Of a stretch of DNA of 64,000 nt, positions 1 to 9,516 are shown in pieces. The notes under the pieces are model-generated. The model saw nothing but the letters and a program-made list of their open reading frames with translations. It searched no databases and was not told where the DNA came from. Within the stretch, counting starts at the first letter, position 1. Each line of letters starts with the position of its first letter. Both the position numbers and the translations under genes were made by a program. Origin of the DNA: AV40 sp035568175 (GTDB lineage: Bacteria > Verrucomicrobiota > Verrucomicrobiia > Chthoniobacterales > UBA10450); assembly GCA_035568175.1 (NCBI GenBank), contig DATMON010000018.1, forward strand, positions 62,001-126,000. Reading direction: 5' to 3'.

Positions 1-1033
1 CGACGCGATCTGGCCGATCACCCAGCTCAATACCCTGCGCCTCGATCTTGGCCTCGGATACAGCTTCTATCTCGATCATTCAAGCTACAGCACGGACACC
101 ATTTTGATCGCACCAAAGTCGCAGATCGCTTTCGATATTTTCGTGGGCGATTTCCGCATCAACATCCACGATCGGATGCAACTGCAACAAGACCCGATTC
201 AAGAGGGGGCGTTGAGCAATGTGCAAGATTATGGCCGTTTTGAAAACACCGGCGGCGTCTCGGTCCTGTGGGACCTGAACAAGCTGCTCTTCCAGGTTGG
301 CTACGACCATTATAATTTTGTCTCCACCACCTCCGCCTTCGATTATTTAGATCGCAATTCGGAAATCGTTAACGGTTCGGCGGCATTTATCGTCACACCG
401 ACAATCACGGTCGGCGCCGAAGGCAACGCTGTCTTTACGCGTTACGATCAAAGTGTGCTCAATGACAGCGAAGACTATAGCGTCGGCGGTTTTATCGAGA
501 CCGAACTGACAAACAATTTAAAGGTCCGGGCGGCTGGCGGCTGGCAATGGATCAATTTCGATCATAATTTCGTCAACCTTCCATTCGGTCCGTTTCTCGT
601 TATGGTGCCGGATCATAAGGATCTGTCAGATTATTATGTCAACGGGTTGATCGGACATCGAATCAACGCAACGCTCAGTCAGACCGTCAGTGCCGGGCAC
701 GAGAATCAGCTCGGTATAAACTCAAATTACATCACTCTAAACTATGTCCGTCACACCCTGAGCTGGAACCTGATCCGCAACACCCTTCTTTCGACCGAAT
801 TTTTCTTTGAAGACGCCAAGGAGTCTGGTGGTTTCGCCGGCTTTTTCACTCCGGTTCCACTCGGCACTCCCGAACATTTCCATCGCTTCGGCGGTGCAAT
901 TACTCTCGGCTATCAGTTGACGCCCCACGTCACGCTGGGAGTGCGCTATCAGGGCACAAGCAAAGACTCCAATTTGCTTTTGCGCGATTACAGTCAAAAC
1001 CGCGTTTCTGTCGACGGCACTTATAGTTTCTAA
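1..1033 (+). CDS. Outer-membrane beta-barrel protein of the EPS locus (5' truncated)
   Basis: The reading frame is open from the window edge, so the true start lies upstream; about 343 residues are visible. The protein has no membrane helices. It consists of alternating short beta-strand-like segments rich in Y, F, N, T and G separated by polar turns (for example FQVGYDHYNF and VTLGVRYQGTSKD), and it ends in an aromatic residue (YSF), as outer-membrane barrels usually do. It lies 39 bases upstream of a Wza-like export gene, so it probably forms part of the outer-membrane export apparatus or is a surface barrel of the exopolysaccharide system. The exact family is not recognised; the barrel call is inferred from composition and context. 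Confidence 0.7.
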   Translation, partial: DAIWPITQLNTLRLDLGLGYSFYLDHSSYSTDTILIAPKSQIAFDIFVGDFRINIHDRMQLQQDPIQEGALSNVQDYGRFENTGGVSVLWDLNKLLFQVGYDHYNFVSTTSAFDYLDRNSEIVNGSAAFIVTPTITVGAEGNAVFTRYDQSVLNDSEDYSVGGFIETELTNNLKVRAAGGWQWINFDHNFVNLPFGPFLVMVPDHKDLSDYYVNGLIGHRINATLSQTVSAGHENQLGINSNYITLNYVRHTLSWNLIRNTLLSTEFFFEDAKESGGFAGFFTPVPLGTPEHFHRFGGAITLGYQLTPHVTLGVRYQGTSKDSNLLLRDYSQNRVSVDGTYSF

Positions 1034-1072
1034 GTTTCTAAAAGGGGTAAAAGGGGTAAATTGGGGGTCAAC

Positions 1073-1759
1073 ATGAGAGTCTGCTTGTATGCATTGGTCG
1101 CTGCTGTCTGCATTTTTTCGGCCAACTTGATGCTCGCCCAGGACGCGACCAGCCCAGCGCCTCCACCGCCGAAACCGCCTTCGTCCGACGGGCCCTCAAC
1201 TGCGACTAGCACTGTAATGCGGACAAATTCGATGGCCGTGCTGGATGAGAAGAAGAAACTTGGATCGAATGACTACGTGAGCTTCAGAGTAGTCGAAGAT
1301 CGGGACAATGATTCCCAACGATTGCGCGTTAACGATAACGGGGAGCTGGAGGTCCCTTATGTTGGACTTGTGCCGGCCCGAGGCAAATCGTGCAAGGAAC
1401 TTGCTTACACGATTAAGTCGTTGCTGGAAAAAGAATACTATTATCACGCGACGGTCATCCTGGCGGTAGACCGAGTAAGCGAAAAATCCCGCGGCCGGAT
1501 TTATGTCTACGGGTCAGTTAAACAACAAGGACCGCAGGAAATTCCGCCAGACGAAAGTTACACGGTGAGCAAGGCGATTATTAGGGCCGGTGGATTTGGC
1601 GACTTCGCCAACAAGCGCAAGGTGAAGCTGACCCGCAAGAATGGTCAGGAGTCCACTGTCGATCTTAAGCGTGTCATCGAAGAAGGACATACTGACGAAG
1701 ACTTCGACCTCCAGCCCGACGACCAGATCTACGTGCCGCAGCGCTTGATTAACATGTAA
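1073..1759 (+). CDS. Polysaccharide export protein, Wza/SLBB family
   Basis: 228 residues from ATG 1073; an in-frame TTG four codons upstream is less likely because a run of five G residues sits just ahead of the ATG. An N-terminal signal peptide of about 20 residues (hydrophobic core ALVAAVCIFSANLML, then AQ) is followed by a proline-rich linker. The poly-export domain follows at about 55-140 (LGSNDYVSFRV, LEVPYVGLVP), then an SLBB-like domain (RIYVYGSVKQQGPQEIP, AIIRAGGFGDFA, QPDDQIYVPQR). Such proteins form the periplasmic/outer-membrane channel for exopolysaccharide. There is no lipobox cysteine at the cleavage region, unlike E. coli Wza, and the protein is shorter than Wza (about 380 aa). 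The next gene, the co-polymerase kinase, starts two bases after the stop, the usual pairing. Confidence 0.9.
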   Translation: MRVCLYALVAAVCIFSANLMLAQDATSPAPPPPKPPSSDGPSTATSTVMRTNSMAVLDEKKKLGSNDYVSFRVVEDRDNDSQRLRVNDNGELEVPYVGLVPARGKSCKELAYTIKSLLEKEYYYHATVILAVDRVSEKSRGRIYVYGSVKQQGPQEIPPDESYTVSKAIIRAGGFGDFANKRKVKLTRKNGQESTVDLKRVIEEGHTDEDFDLQPDDQIYVPQRLINM

Positions 1760-1760
1760 T

Positions 1761-3905
1761 ATGCAGCTCGCGACGGCCGGTAAAAATCTTTCTACTTCGT
1801 GGTCTGCCGCCTTTGTCACGCGGCTGCACCGCTACAAGTCCCTTTTTCTGCGGCGTTGGTGGATTCCTGTCTTAACCACGTGCCTTGGATTGTTTGTCGA
1901 GGCGTTCCTCATTTACCAAATGCCGCCCTCATACCTTTCGACCAGCAAGATGATGCTGGCGGGGAAATTGAACATCGCCCAGGGAGCGGTTTACAGCGAG
2001 GACAGCGTCAATTTCTATGGGACACAGATTCAATTGATGCAGAGTGCGGAAGTGAGACATAGCGCTGAGTCGCTCGTTCGTTCCGCGCATCCTGAATTGC
2101 AGCCGGTACCGGTTGAAATCACGGTCCTGCAAAAGCCGCGCACATCCATTTTTGATCTGGCAGCAGTTGGCAGCGCGCCCGAGTACACCCAGGCCTATTT
2201 GAATGCGGCCATGCAGAAGTATCTCGATTTCAAACGTGGAATGCGCGAGGACCGTGGCCACGAAATTACGACGGGAATTACCGAGCAGCTCATTCAGGTC
2301 GAAAAAGATTTGCGTAACGGCGAGGATGAAATGCTCGAGTTCCAGAAGCAAAACAACATCGGCTTCATCCAGGAACAGGGGAATAGCGCCGCCCAGTATC
2401 TGGTCAAACTGAATCAGCAGTACGCTCAGCAAAAAACGGAGTACGACTTGCTCAACCTGCTCGATCTCGACCAAAATCTCGACCGCGCGCAAAACAGAGC
2501 CGATGCGTCGGGTAGTCAGGGTTCTGACAATCAGGGTCTGCCGTTTTCGGACGTCGGACCAGAAGGCGATTACTTAAAGGCGAAGCAACAGATCCAGCTT
2601 CTCAAAGCCGAACGCAGCACGCTCGCCAAAGATCTGCGGCCAAATCATCCGAAGATTCTCAAGCTCAATGACGAAATCACCAAACAGGACAAGCTGATTG
2701 AGCTTTTTCGTGCCGACACTCTGGAGAAGTTAAAAACGCGCCGTGAATCGATCGGCAAGCAGATGGAAAACCTCCAGTCCAATATCAAGGAATGGGAAGC
2801 GAAGGCACTCGATTTGAGCCAGCGGCTTGCCCAGTTTAATCGGATCAAGGGAAAAGTGGATCGTCTGAAAACCTTGTATGATCGTCTTACCAACAACCTG
2901 AAGGAAATCGACGTGTCTCAGGTCGTGGGCGGCGAAGATCAGGTTTCGATCATGGAAACGGCCACGGCTCCGATTTCGGTTCGACCTGGATTGATCAAGA
3001 GTCTGCTCATTGGCTTCGGTATTGGCGCGCTGGCGGGCTTGGCCATTCTGATTCTGCTCGATCGGATTGATGACCGCATGGCGTCCTTCAGCGAATTCCA
3101 ACATCACTTTTCCGAGAACATTCTTGGCCAGATTCCAAAAGAAAAAACGAAGGGCAAAGTGGACCTGCTCCAACCGGACGACGCGCGCCATGTGTTCGCC
3201 GAGTCGTATCGGAATATTCGTTCGTCAATTTTCTTCATGCCCTATGAGGGACCGCGGCCAAAAAGCTTTTTGATTACGAGCGCAGTCCCGAGTGAAGGGA
3301 AGTCGACCGTGTCGGCCAATCTTGCCATTACCATGGCGCTCTCCGGAGCGCGGACATTGTTGATCGATTGCGATCTACGTCGCGGGGCATTGCGGGAGGC
3401 CTTTGGAATTTCGTCCAAGATTGGTTTCTCCGAAGTCCTGAAACAGGAAGCAAATTGGCGCGAAGTCGTGGTGCCGACTGCGTATGAAACGCTTTTCGTT
3501 TTGCCGCGCGGAAAGACTTTGTCCCAGCCGAGCGAACATCTCTTGCGCGAATCGACTGAAGCGCTCTTGAAGGAAATTTACCAGCATTACGATTACGTTA
3601 TTATCGACAGTTCGCCTGTGCTTGCGGCGGACGACACCACCAGTCTGGCGCCGAAAATCGACGCTACCATCTTTGTCGTTCGGCTTTCCTATACCTCGGC
3701 TCGTCTCACTAAGAAGGCACTCGAGGGTCTCTATAATCGGCAAGTCAACGTTCCCGGAGTCATTCTGAATTTCGTCGATACTTCGTTGCCGGAGTATTAT
3801 TACTATCAATACTCCGAATATTATTCGACGCCGACGGCCGTTGCCGATGGCGAAGTAGTCGCCCCGGTTCATCGGCAGCGACCGAAACCGATCGAGACCG
3901 CATAA
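1761..3905 (+). CDS. Wzc-like polysaccharide co-polymerase with C-terminal BY-kinase
   Basis: 714 residues. An N-terminal Wzz-type domain begins with a membrane helix at about 34-53. A long periplasmic coiled-coil region (about 150-390) follows, then a second membrane helix (SLLIGFGIGALAGLAILILL, about 414-433). The cytoplasmic part is a bacterial tyrosine kinase: Walker A AVPSEGKST (about 508-516), Walker A' LLIDCDLRR (about 533-541) and Walker B YVIIDSSP (about 612). A C-terminal tyrosine cluster (YYYYQYSEYY) is the usual autophosphorylation tail. These proteins control chain length and connect polymerisation to export through the Wza channel encoded next door. Fusion of the two domains in one chain is the proteobacterial arrangement. 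Confidence 0.95.
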   Translation: MQLATAGKNLSTSWSAAFVTRLHRYKSLFLRRWWIPVLTTCLGLFVEAFLIYQMPPSYLSTSKMMLAGKLNIAQGAVYSEDSVNFYGTQIQLMQSAEVRHSAESLVRSAHPELQPVPVEITVLQKPRTSIFDLAAVGSAPEYTQAYLNAAMQKYLDFKRGMREDRGHEITTGITEQLIQVEKDLRNGEDEMLEFQKQNNIGFIQEQGNSAAQYLVKLNQQYAQQKTEYDLLNLLDLDQNLDRAQNRADASGSQGSDNQGLPFSDVGPEGDYLKAKQQIQLLKAERSTLAKDLRPNHPKILKLNDEITKQDKLIELFRADTLEKLKTRRESIGKQMENLQSNIKEWEAKALDLSQRLAQFNRIKGKVDRLKTLYDRLTNNLKEIDVSQVVGGEDQVSIMETATAPISVRPGLIKSLLIGFGIGALAGLAILILLDRIDDRMASFSEFQHHFSENILGQIPKEKTKGKVDLLQPDDARHVFAESYRNIRSSIFFMPYEGPRPKSFLITSAVPSEGKSTVSANLAITMALSGARTLLIDCDLRRGALREAFGISSKIGFSEVLKQEANWREVVVPTAYETLFVLPRGKTLSQPSEHLLRESTEALLKEIYQHYDYVIIDSSPVLAADDTTSLAPKIDATIFVVRLSYTSARLTKKALEGLYNRQVNVPGVILNFVDTSLPEYYYYQYSEYYSTPTAVADGEVVAPVHRQRPKPIETA

Positions 3906-4045
3906 CTTTGCGGCCGTTCGGTTGGATCCGTCTCAGGCAAATTCTGCATCGACATCGGCTCGTTACGCCCGCCGAATCGCTGCGAAGTGCAGATTCCTCT
4001 TGGCACTTGGGTAGCTCATTGCTCTCTTGAACACGTAATTTGGCC

Positions 4046-5365
4046 ATGAGCTTCTTCGTCCCGGTCTCCCCGCCTCTGTTGGACGAAAGCTCGACTCCGG
4101 TTCTGAGGCGAGCTTTCGATCACGCCCGCCGCATCGGCAATTACGTGCTGGTACAGGCGATCGTCCAAATCATCGCTTTCTCGAGTGGAATTCTGCTCGT
4201 TCGATGGCTGCCCCAACAGGAGTACGCCTTTTACACCATCGCCAACGCCATGCAGGCCACACTGATGTTGCTGGCCGACATCGGCATCAGCGTTGGTTTG
4301 GTCTCGATCGGTGGCCGCGTTTGGCAAGATCGACATCGTTTCGGAGAACTGATTAGCACCGGGCTGTCCGTCCGCAGAAAACTTGCTGGTGCCTCCGCCA
4401 TCATCGTCGCGCCGATCTTGTACGCGATGCTCACTAAAAACGGTGCCCCTGCGAGCTACACGTTTCTCCTGATCGCCGTCGTTCTGGCCGGATTTTCCAT
4501 TCAACTTGCGCTGGACATCTATAGCGTCGTGCCGCGCCTCCACTCGGATATTGGTCGGATTCAAAAAATAGATTTCATCTGCGCGGTCGTTCGCCTTCTG
4601 CTGATTCTGGGATTGGTTTATTTGTTCGCCATCGCCGGGCTCGCTGTGGCCATTGCCAGTGCCACTTTTCTTTTGCAGTATTTTCTGCTCCGCGCCTACG
4701 CGGCGAAAGTTGTCGATCTAAAAGCCAGCGAAAACTCGGAGTATCGACGCGAGATGGTGCGGTTAATCAAAAACCTGGCCGCCAATTCGATATTTTATAG
4801 TTTTCAGGGACAGATCACCGTGTTCCTGATCAGCTTTTTCGGACGTCACGCGGCGTCGGTCGCGGAAGTGGGAGCGCTCGGGCGGCTCGCCATGATTTTC
4901 ACCGTGCTAATGAATCTACTGACAAATATTTTCGTGCCCGCATTCGCCCGTTGCCACGACAAGCGCAAACTGCATTGGCTTTATATTGGGATTGTCGGCG
5001 GAGTGGTTCTCTTCAGCCTAGCTGTGCTCGCTGCTGCGGCATTCTTTCCAGAACAGTTTCTTTTTGTTCTCGGTAGTCGTTATGCGCATTTGCATCGCGA
5101 GCTGCTCTTAATGGTCAGCGTGGCGGTGATCTCAGCTGTGAGCGGCACGCTCTGGCTGCTCAATGCTTCCAAAGCATGGATCGACGGAGCGTGGCTCTAC
5201 GTTCCTCTTACTCTCGCAACGCAGATCGCGCTCATTCCATTCACCGATTTTTCCAGTGTCTCGGGCGTTCTTGTTTTTAATCTGATTTCGGCGGCGCCGA
5301 GTTTGCTTCTCAATCTGGCTCTGAGCTTTCTCGGATTTCGCACTTTCGCTCCAGCGACGAGATGA
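4046..5365 (+). CDS. Wzx-like polysaccharide flippase (MOP superfamily)
   Basis: 439 residues from ATG 4046; a TTG two codons upstream is also in frame. The protein is hydrophobic throughout with about 12 membrane segments (for example LVQAIVQIIAFSSGILLV, FLLIAVVLAGFSIQL, LLLILGLVYLFAIAGLAVAIAS). The first helix is preceded by a basic stretch (RRAFDHARRIGNY), as in O-antigen and teichoic-acid flippases. Expected role: moving undecaprenyl-linked repeat units across the inner membrane. A 140-bp gap with no recognisable gene separates it from the kinase gene. Its TGA overlaps the next ATG, which starts a long translationally coupled run. Confidence 0.88.
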   Translation: MSFFVPVSPPLLDESSTPVLRRAFDHARRIGNYVLVQAIVQIIAFSSGILLVRWLPQQEYAFYTIANAMQATLMLLADIGISVGLVSIGGRVWQDRHRFGELISTGLSVRRKLAGASAIIVAPILYAMLTKNGAPASYTFLLIAVVLAGFSIQLALDIYSVVPRLHSDIGRIQKIDFICAVVRLLLILGLVYLFAIAGLAVAIASATFLLQYFLLRAYAAKVVDLKASENSEYRREMVRLIKNLAANSIFYSFQGQITVFLISFFGRHAASVAEVGALGRLAMIFTVLMNLLTNIFVPAFARCHDKRKLHWLYIGIVGGVVLFSLAVLAAAAFFPEQFLFVLGSRYAHLHRELLLMVSVAVISAVSGTLWLLNASKAWIDGAWLYVPLTLATQIALIPFTDFSSVSGVLVFNLISAAPSLLLNLALSFLGFRTFAPATR

Positions 5366-6210
5366 ACCTGGCCTACCACTCCGCTCGGCTTGAAGGAAAG
5401 ACCGTCCGGTTCCTCTATCGCGCCGCCTTGCCGATCATTGTCCGTCGCAAACCGGTTATCCCGCGCGAGATTGCACTGGAGATGTTTACTTATTCCGGTG
5501 AGGACACGCTTCCCGAGCAAATCGCGTCCATCCGCTCTTTTTTAGCCTGCGTCGGTCGGCCAAAATCCGTCACTGTCCTTTCCGACGGCTCCCATTCTGC
5601 GGCCAGTATCCGACTTCTGGAGCGGGTCGACCCGAGTGTTCGCGTCTGTCAATCGCTTCCAATCTTGCCGGCGAACTTGCCCGACGAAATGCGTACCTAC
5701 TTAACGACGCACCCCACTGGAAAGCAACTGGCGTTGATCATGTCGCTGCCGAAAAATGGTCCCGCGCTCTACGTCGATTCTGACGTTCGATTTTTTCCAG
5801 GTGCGTCCGACCTGATACGTATCACACGAACCGATGGCGTTTCGGCTTTCTATCTGGCCGATTACCAGTTTTCTGGCGATGACCGGCTGTTGATTGATCC
5901 AATGGAAAAGCTGAATGCCGCCAATACCGGTTTTCTTCTCTTGTTTCGGAAGCTCGACTGGTCCCTCGCTTTGCAGCGGCTGATCGAGTTGAAGGGTCCG
6001 CCGATTTTTTTTACAAACCAAACAGTGCTGCATTTGTGCATGCGCGCGAACGGCGCCGCTCCCTTTGACCCCCTAAAGTACATTTTGCGAGTGGACGATG
6101 AGTTTGTTTATGGTGATCAATACGCAAGTCCAGCCGTGGCCATGCGCCACTATGTTCATCAGATCCGGCACAAATTCTGGACTGCTCTCGCGCGCCGCTT
6201 TCCAAAATAG
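5362..6210 (+). CDS. Putative GT-A-fold glycosyltransferase
   Basis: 282 residues, ATG overlapping the previous stop (ATGA). The segment LYVDSDVRFF at about 136-145 looks like the metal/nucleotide-sugar DxD motif of GT-A enzymes. It is preceded by a region (IASIRSFLACVGRPKSVTVLSDGS) like the first Rossmann-like strands of family 8 or related enzymes. No membrane segment is evident. The family cannot be named with confidence; its place in the glycosyltransferase run supports a sugar-transfer role on the lipid-linked intermediate at the inner face of the membrane. Confidence 0.6.
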   Translation: MNLAYHSARLEGKTVRFLYRAALPIIVRRKPVIPREIALEMFTYSGEDTLPEQIASIRSFLACVGRPKSVTVLSDGSHSAASIRLLERVDPSVRVCQSLPILPANLPDEMRTYLTTHPTGKQLALIMSLPKNGPALYVDSDVRFFPGASDLIRITRTDGVSAFYLADYQFSGDDRLLIDPMEKLNAANTGFLLLFRKLDWSLALQRLIELKGPPIFFTNQTVLHLCMRANGAAPFDPLKYILRVDDEFVYGDQYASPAVAMRHYVHQIRHKFWTALARRFPK

Positions 6211-6215
6211 AACCC

Positions 6216-7424
6216 GTGCAAAAACCGCTTCGTATTCTCGGCATTGTGAATCTTCCGTGGGACCCGCGATTGGGTGCGGCTCGCGTTTGGTTTGAATTGT
6301 CCGAGCAATGGAAAAAAGCCGGACACGAGATCGACAAATTCTGTCTCAGCGACGCGTTCCCGAAGCCGACGCGTTCGCGCGCGCTCTCGGCTTGGCGGCA
6401 AGCGGTCTTTCCGTATCGAGCGGCTCGTTTCGTTCGGAGCCATGCCGCGAAATACGATGTCATCGATTGTTTGATCGGAACGCTTCCATTTCCGAAAAAA
6501 TCGTTACACTTCCAAGGTCTCCTGGTTGGCCGCTCGATTGGATTGTATCTGGCTTATGACGAATTCATCCGGTTCAGTCGGCGGCGATGGCCCGATCAGC
6601 CGCGCGGAAAATTTCTGAGCCGGCTCTTTTATACCTTTACTTCGTGGCTGCTCCGGCGACACGCCGACTGCGCAGTTACTCGCTGCGATCTGCTTAATGT
6701 TCCGAACGAGGAAGAAAGGCGATCGCTCGAACAATGTTCGACTCCCGCGGAGATCATTGTTTTGCCTTATGGCTTAAACGAAACCGAGCGCGCCGGTCTC
6801 GCTGGCGCTGCCCGACCAGCATCGGAGCGTTTGGCCCGAAAAGAAATTTGCTTCTTGGGAATGTGGGGCATGCGGAAAGGTTCACGCGATTGGCCGGAAA
6901 TTGTGCGCGGCATCTTCAATTCGGTGCCATCCGCGCGATTCGCATTCCTCGGCACCATGACCGATGAACAAACAGTCCTCGATGATCTGCGGTTTTCGTC
7001 GAATGAATCCATCCGCTGTCTAACAAGCTACGATCCTAAGGAACTACCACAGTTGGTCGCCGGCTGCGCGGTGGGACTTTTTCCAAGTTACATTGAAGGA
7101 TTCGGCCTCTCGGTGCTCGAGCAACTCGCCTGCGGTATTCCTACGATCGCCTACGATGTGCCTGGACCCCGCCACATCTTGAATGCCAGCGTCGCTGAGC
7201 TCTTGGTTCCGGTCGGAAACGTGAAGGCGATGATTGATCGCGCGATGGAGATTTTGCGGATGAATGAAAATGATTACAGCGCACTGTCCGTCAAATGCCG
7301 GCAAACAGCGGAACAATTTCGCTGGGAGGAAATCGCTGCCGATACTATCCGGAAGTATACCGTCGCGCTCGCTCGGCAAGAATTGCGTAACCGTGCGCGC
7401 GAAGAGCAAACCGTTTCAGTTTGA
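6216..7424 (+). CDS. GT4-type glycosyltransferase
   Basis: 402 residues from a GTG start. N-terminal GT-B lobe motif ILGIVNLPWDPRLGAARVWFELSEQW. The C-terminal nucleotide-sugar lobe carries GLFPSYIEGFGLSVLEQLACG and IPTIAYDVPG; the E-x7-E pattern there is the donor-binding signature of GT4 enzymes. The FLGMWGMRKGSRDW segment corresponds to the first strand of the donor domain. Cytoplasmic, probably adding one hexose to the growing repeat unit; the sugar cannot be told from sequence. The TGA is overlapped by the TTG start of the next gene. Confidence 0.88.
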   Translation: MQKPLRILGIVNLPWDPRLGAARVWFELSEQWKKAGHEIDKFCLSDAFPKPTRSRALSAWRQAVFPYRAARFVRSHAAKYDVIDCLIGTLPFPKKSLHFQGLLVGRSIGLYLAYDEFIRFSRRRWPDQPRGKFLSRLFYTFTSWLLRRHADCAVTRCDLLNVPNEEERRSLEQCSTPAEIIVLPYGLNETERAGLAGAARPASERLARKEICFLGMWGMRKGSRDWPEIVRGIFNSVPSARFAFLGTMTDEQTVLDDLRFSSNESIRCLTSYDPKELPQLVAGCAVGLFPSYIEGFGLSVLEQLACGIPTIAYDVPGPRHILNASVAELLVPVGNVKAMIDRAMEILRMNENDYSALSVKCRQTAEQFRWEEIAADTIRKYTVALARQELRNRAREEQTVSV

Positions 7425-8518
7425 GCACGCTTCTCCAAATCGTTCCCAAAGTCCCCGGAGGAATCGATGGCGTCGGTGATTATGCCCTAACCATTGCCAA
7501 AAAACTGCGGGAGAAATTCGGATGCGACACAGTGTTCGCCGCCTTCAAAGCCTCGTCGGCCGAAAATCCCGGCGGCTTCGAAGTTTTGCCCCTCGATGGT
7601 TTGCTTCAACAATCGATCCAAGAATACGATCACGTGCTCCTGCATTATGTGAACTACGGCTTCCAAAAGCGCGGCGTTCCATTGCGTCTGTTGACGATCT
7701 TGCGGGCGTTGGTAGAACAGCATCATGGAAGAATGGTCACGATTTTTCATGAGTTGTATGCGTCGGGACCGCCGTGGAAAAGCGCATTTTGGCTGCGGCC
7801 ATTACAAATCCATTTGGCGAAAGCAGTCGCTCGCTTGTCCGACACTTGTATTGTCAGCAGCGACAATTTTTTCTCGGAACTGAAGCGCGTGGTTCCCGGT
7901 GCGCGCGTTCAACTGCATCCCGTGCCGTCCGGATTGGAAGAGCCTTCACTTTCTTCGAATCAAATTGTCGATCGCGATCCGCATCGGTGGGCGATCGTGG
8001 GCGGCACAGCGCTGGTCCAACGTTCACTGCGGTCGTTTTGTCGACTTAACCATCGCATTCCCGATTCGATTGCTCCTCGCAACTTGTTCGTCCTGGGGGG
8101 AAACGAAAATCCGGCCACGCGGTCGCTCCTTGTCGATTTTGCGGTTCGGTCGGATTACCGTCCTCGCATCGCTGCGATCGAGGCATCGGAAATTCTCCAG
8201 ACCTGTTCCTTCGCTTGGTTCGATTATTTTCACCGCCCGGACATCCAGACCTTGGTCATTTTGAAATCGAGCGCTTTTGCGGCTGTTTGCGCGCACGCCG
8301 TGATTCCGGTTTTTCCGCATCGTGGCTCAGCGATCTCACTCGGCAGCGATCGCTTACCCGGCCCGTTTTTTGTTGAGCCAGATCGCTCCGAAATTCCTGA
8401 CGCACAGGGGCGCGGCGCAATCGCTTCTGACGTTTATGATTGGTACCAACGACACGCTTCTTCGGAATCCTTGGTCCAAGGCATCGCGACGACGCTTGGT
8501 TTGGACACTGCTCGATGA
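7421..8518 (+). CDS. Putative GT-B-fold glycosyltransferase
   Basis: 365 residues from a TTG start overlapping the previous stop. The N terminus LLQIVPKVPGGIDGVGDYALTIAKKL has the glycine-rich loop of GT-B acceptor lobes, and TIFHELYASGPPWKSAFW resembles an acceptor-side segment. The C-terminal lobe is diverged: the usual E-x7-E signature is not clear (ILKSSAFAAVCAHAVIPVF takes its place). It may therefore be a divergent transferase or one with reduced activity. Operon position supports a role in the same polysaccharide. Confidence 0.6.
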   Translation: MSTLLQIVPKVPGGIDGVGDYALTIAKKLREKFGCDTVFAAFKASSAENPGGFEVLPLDGLLQQSIQEYDHVLLHYVNYGFQKRGVPLRLLTILRALVEQHHGRMVTIFHELYASGPPWKSAFWLRPLQIHLAKAVARLSDTCIVSSDNFFSELKRVVPGARVQLHPVPSGLEEPSLSSNQIVDRDPHRWAIVGGTALVQRSLRSFCRLNHRIPDSIAPRNLFVLGGNENPATRSLLVDFAVRSDYRPRIAAIEASEILQTCSFAWFDYFHRPDIQTLVILKSSAFAAVCAHAVIPVFPHRGSAISLGSDRLPGPFFVEPDRSEIPDAQGRGAIASDVYDWYQRHASSESLVQGIATTLGLDTAR

Positions 8519-9495
8519 ATCAGAATTCTGAACAACCGATCGAATTGGTCGCAATCATCAATTCGTTTAATCGACGATCTCTATTGGAGCCCGCGCTTGC
8601 CTCGCTAACTGGGGCGCTGCGGAGCGCGCGATTTCCTTCGGCGATCATTGTTTTTGAAGCCGGTTCCAATGATGGCAGCGCCGAGTTTCTTAAAACGTGG
8701 CGCGAAAATCATCCCGCGGACAATCTTATCGTGCTCGAAGCTGCCGCAGATCGTCGCTCGTTTAGCGACGGGGCAAATATCGGGTGCGCCGAGGCTATTG
8801 CTCGCTTTCCGAAATGTCGCTGGCTTTTCCTTTACGAAACCGACAATTGCCTGGCGAGCATGGAACCATTGGAAAAAGCGATCTCGCTTCTGCAACTTCA
8901 ACCGCGACTTGCCGCCGCCGGGTTCACCGTTAAACAACACGACGGGACGTTTTATGGTTATGGAATGCGATTTCCGACTGCTTTATCGTTCGCGCTCGGA
9001 CAAAATCTCGCTGCGCGATTAAATCTGCACGCTCCGAACAATTCTGCCTGGCAGCTCAGCGACGAAATTCGCTGGCGGACGTGCGATGTGGTTTTCACCA
9101 GCCCACTGCTGATTCGACGCCAAGCCTGGGAGCAGAGCGGCGGATTCGACGCCACAGAATTCCCATTTTCCGATACTGACCTTGATTGGGCGTGGCGCTG
9201 CGCCAATCTCGGCTGGAAAATGGCGGTCATCGCTTCCGACAGCGTCGTGCACGATAATCTCGAACAACTCTCTGCCTGGTCGGCCAATCGCGCCCTCGAT
9301 TTTCATCGCAATCGTTTCCGGCTTCTAAAACGTCATCGCGGCAAACAGGTCGCTCTGATTAAACCCTTCCTGTTTTTGCGGCATTGCTTGGAAACGATGA
9401 TCCTTGGGCGAAAGTCCGCGGCAGATCCAATGGCGAGAGATAAGCTCGCGAAACGCAAACAAATGTTGCGAACCGTCTGGAGTGATTATTCCTAG
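8515..9495 (+). CDS. GT2-family glycosyltransferase
   Basis: 326 residues from ATG 8515, which overlaps the previous TGA; 25 further in-frame codons upstream lie inside the preceding gene. A GT-A fold is indicated by VAIINSFNRRSLLEPALASL, IIVFEAGSNDGSAEFLKTW and a diverged DxD region (WLFLYETDNC, ETD in place of DXD). The late SDTDLDWAWRCANLGWKM corresponds to the ED-x-D-W-x-R acceptor motif of rhamnosyltransferase-like GT2 enzymes. The substrate is not deducible. Confidence 0.85.
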   Translation: MNQNSEQPIELVAIINSFNRRSLLEPALASLTGALRSARFPSAIIVFEAGSNDGSAEFLKTWRENHPADNLIVLEAAADRRSFSDGANIGCAEAIARFPKCRWLFLYETDNCLASMEPLEKAISLLQLQPRLAAAGFTVKQHDGTFYGYGMRFPTALSFALGQNLAARLNLHAPNNSAWQLSDEIRWRTCDVVFTSPLLIRRQAWEQSGGFDATEFPFSDTDLDWAWRCANLGWKMAVIASDSVVHDNLEQLSAWSANRALDFHRNRFRLLKRHRGKQVALIKPFLFLRHCLETMILGRKSAADPMARDKLAKRKQMLRTVWSDYS

Positions 9496-9516
9496 CGCGT
9501 CGACCTGCGCACAGTT

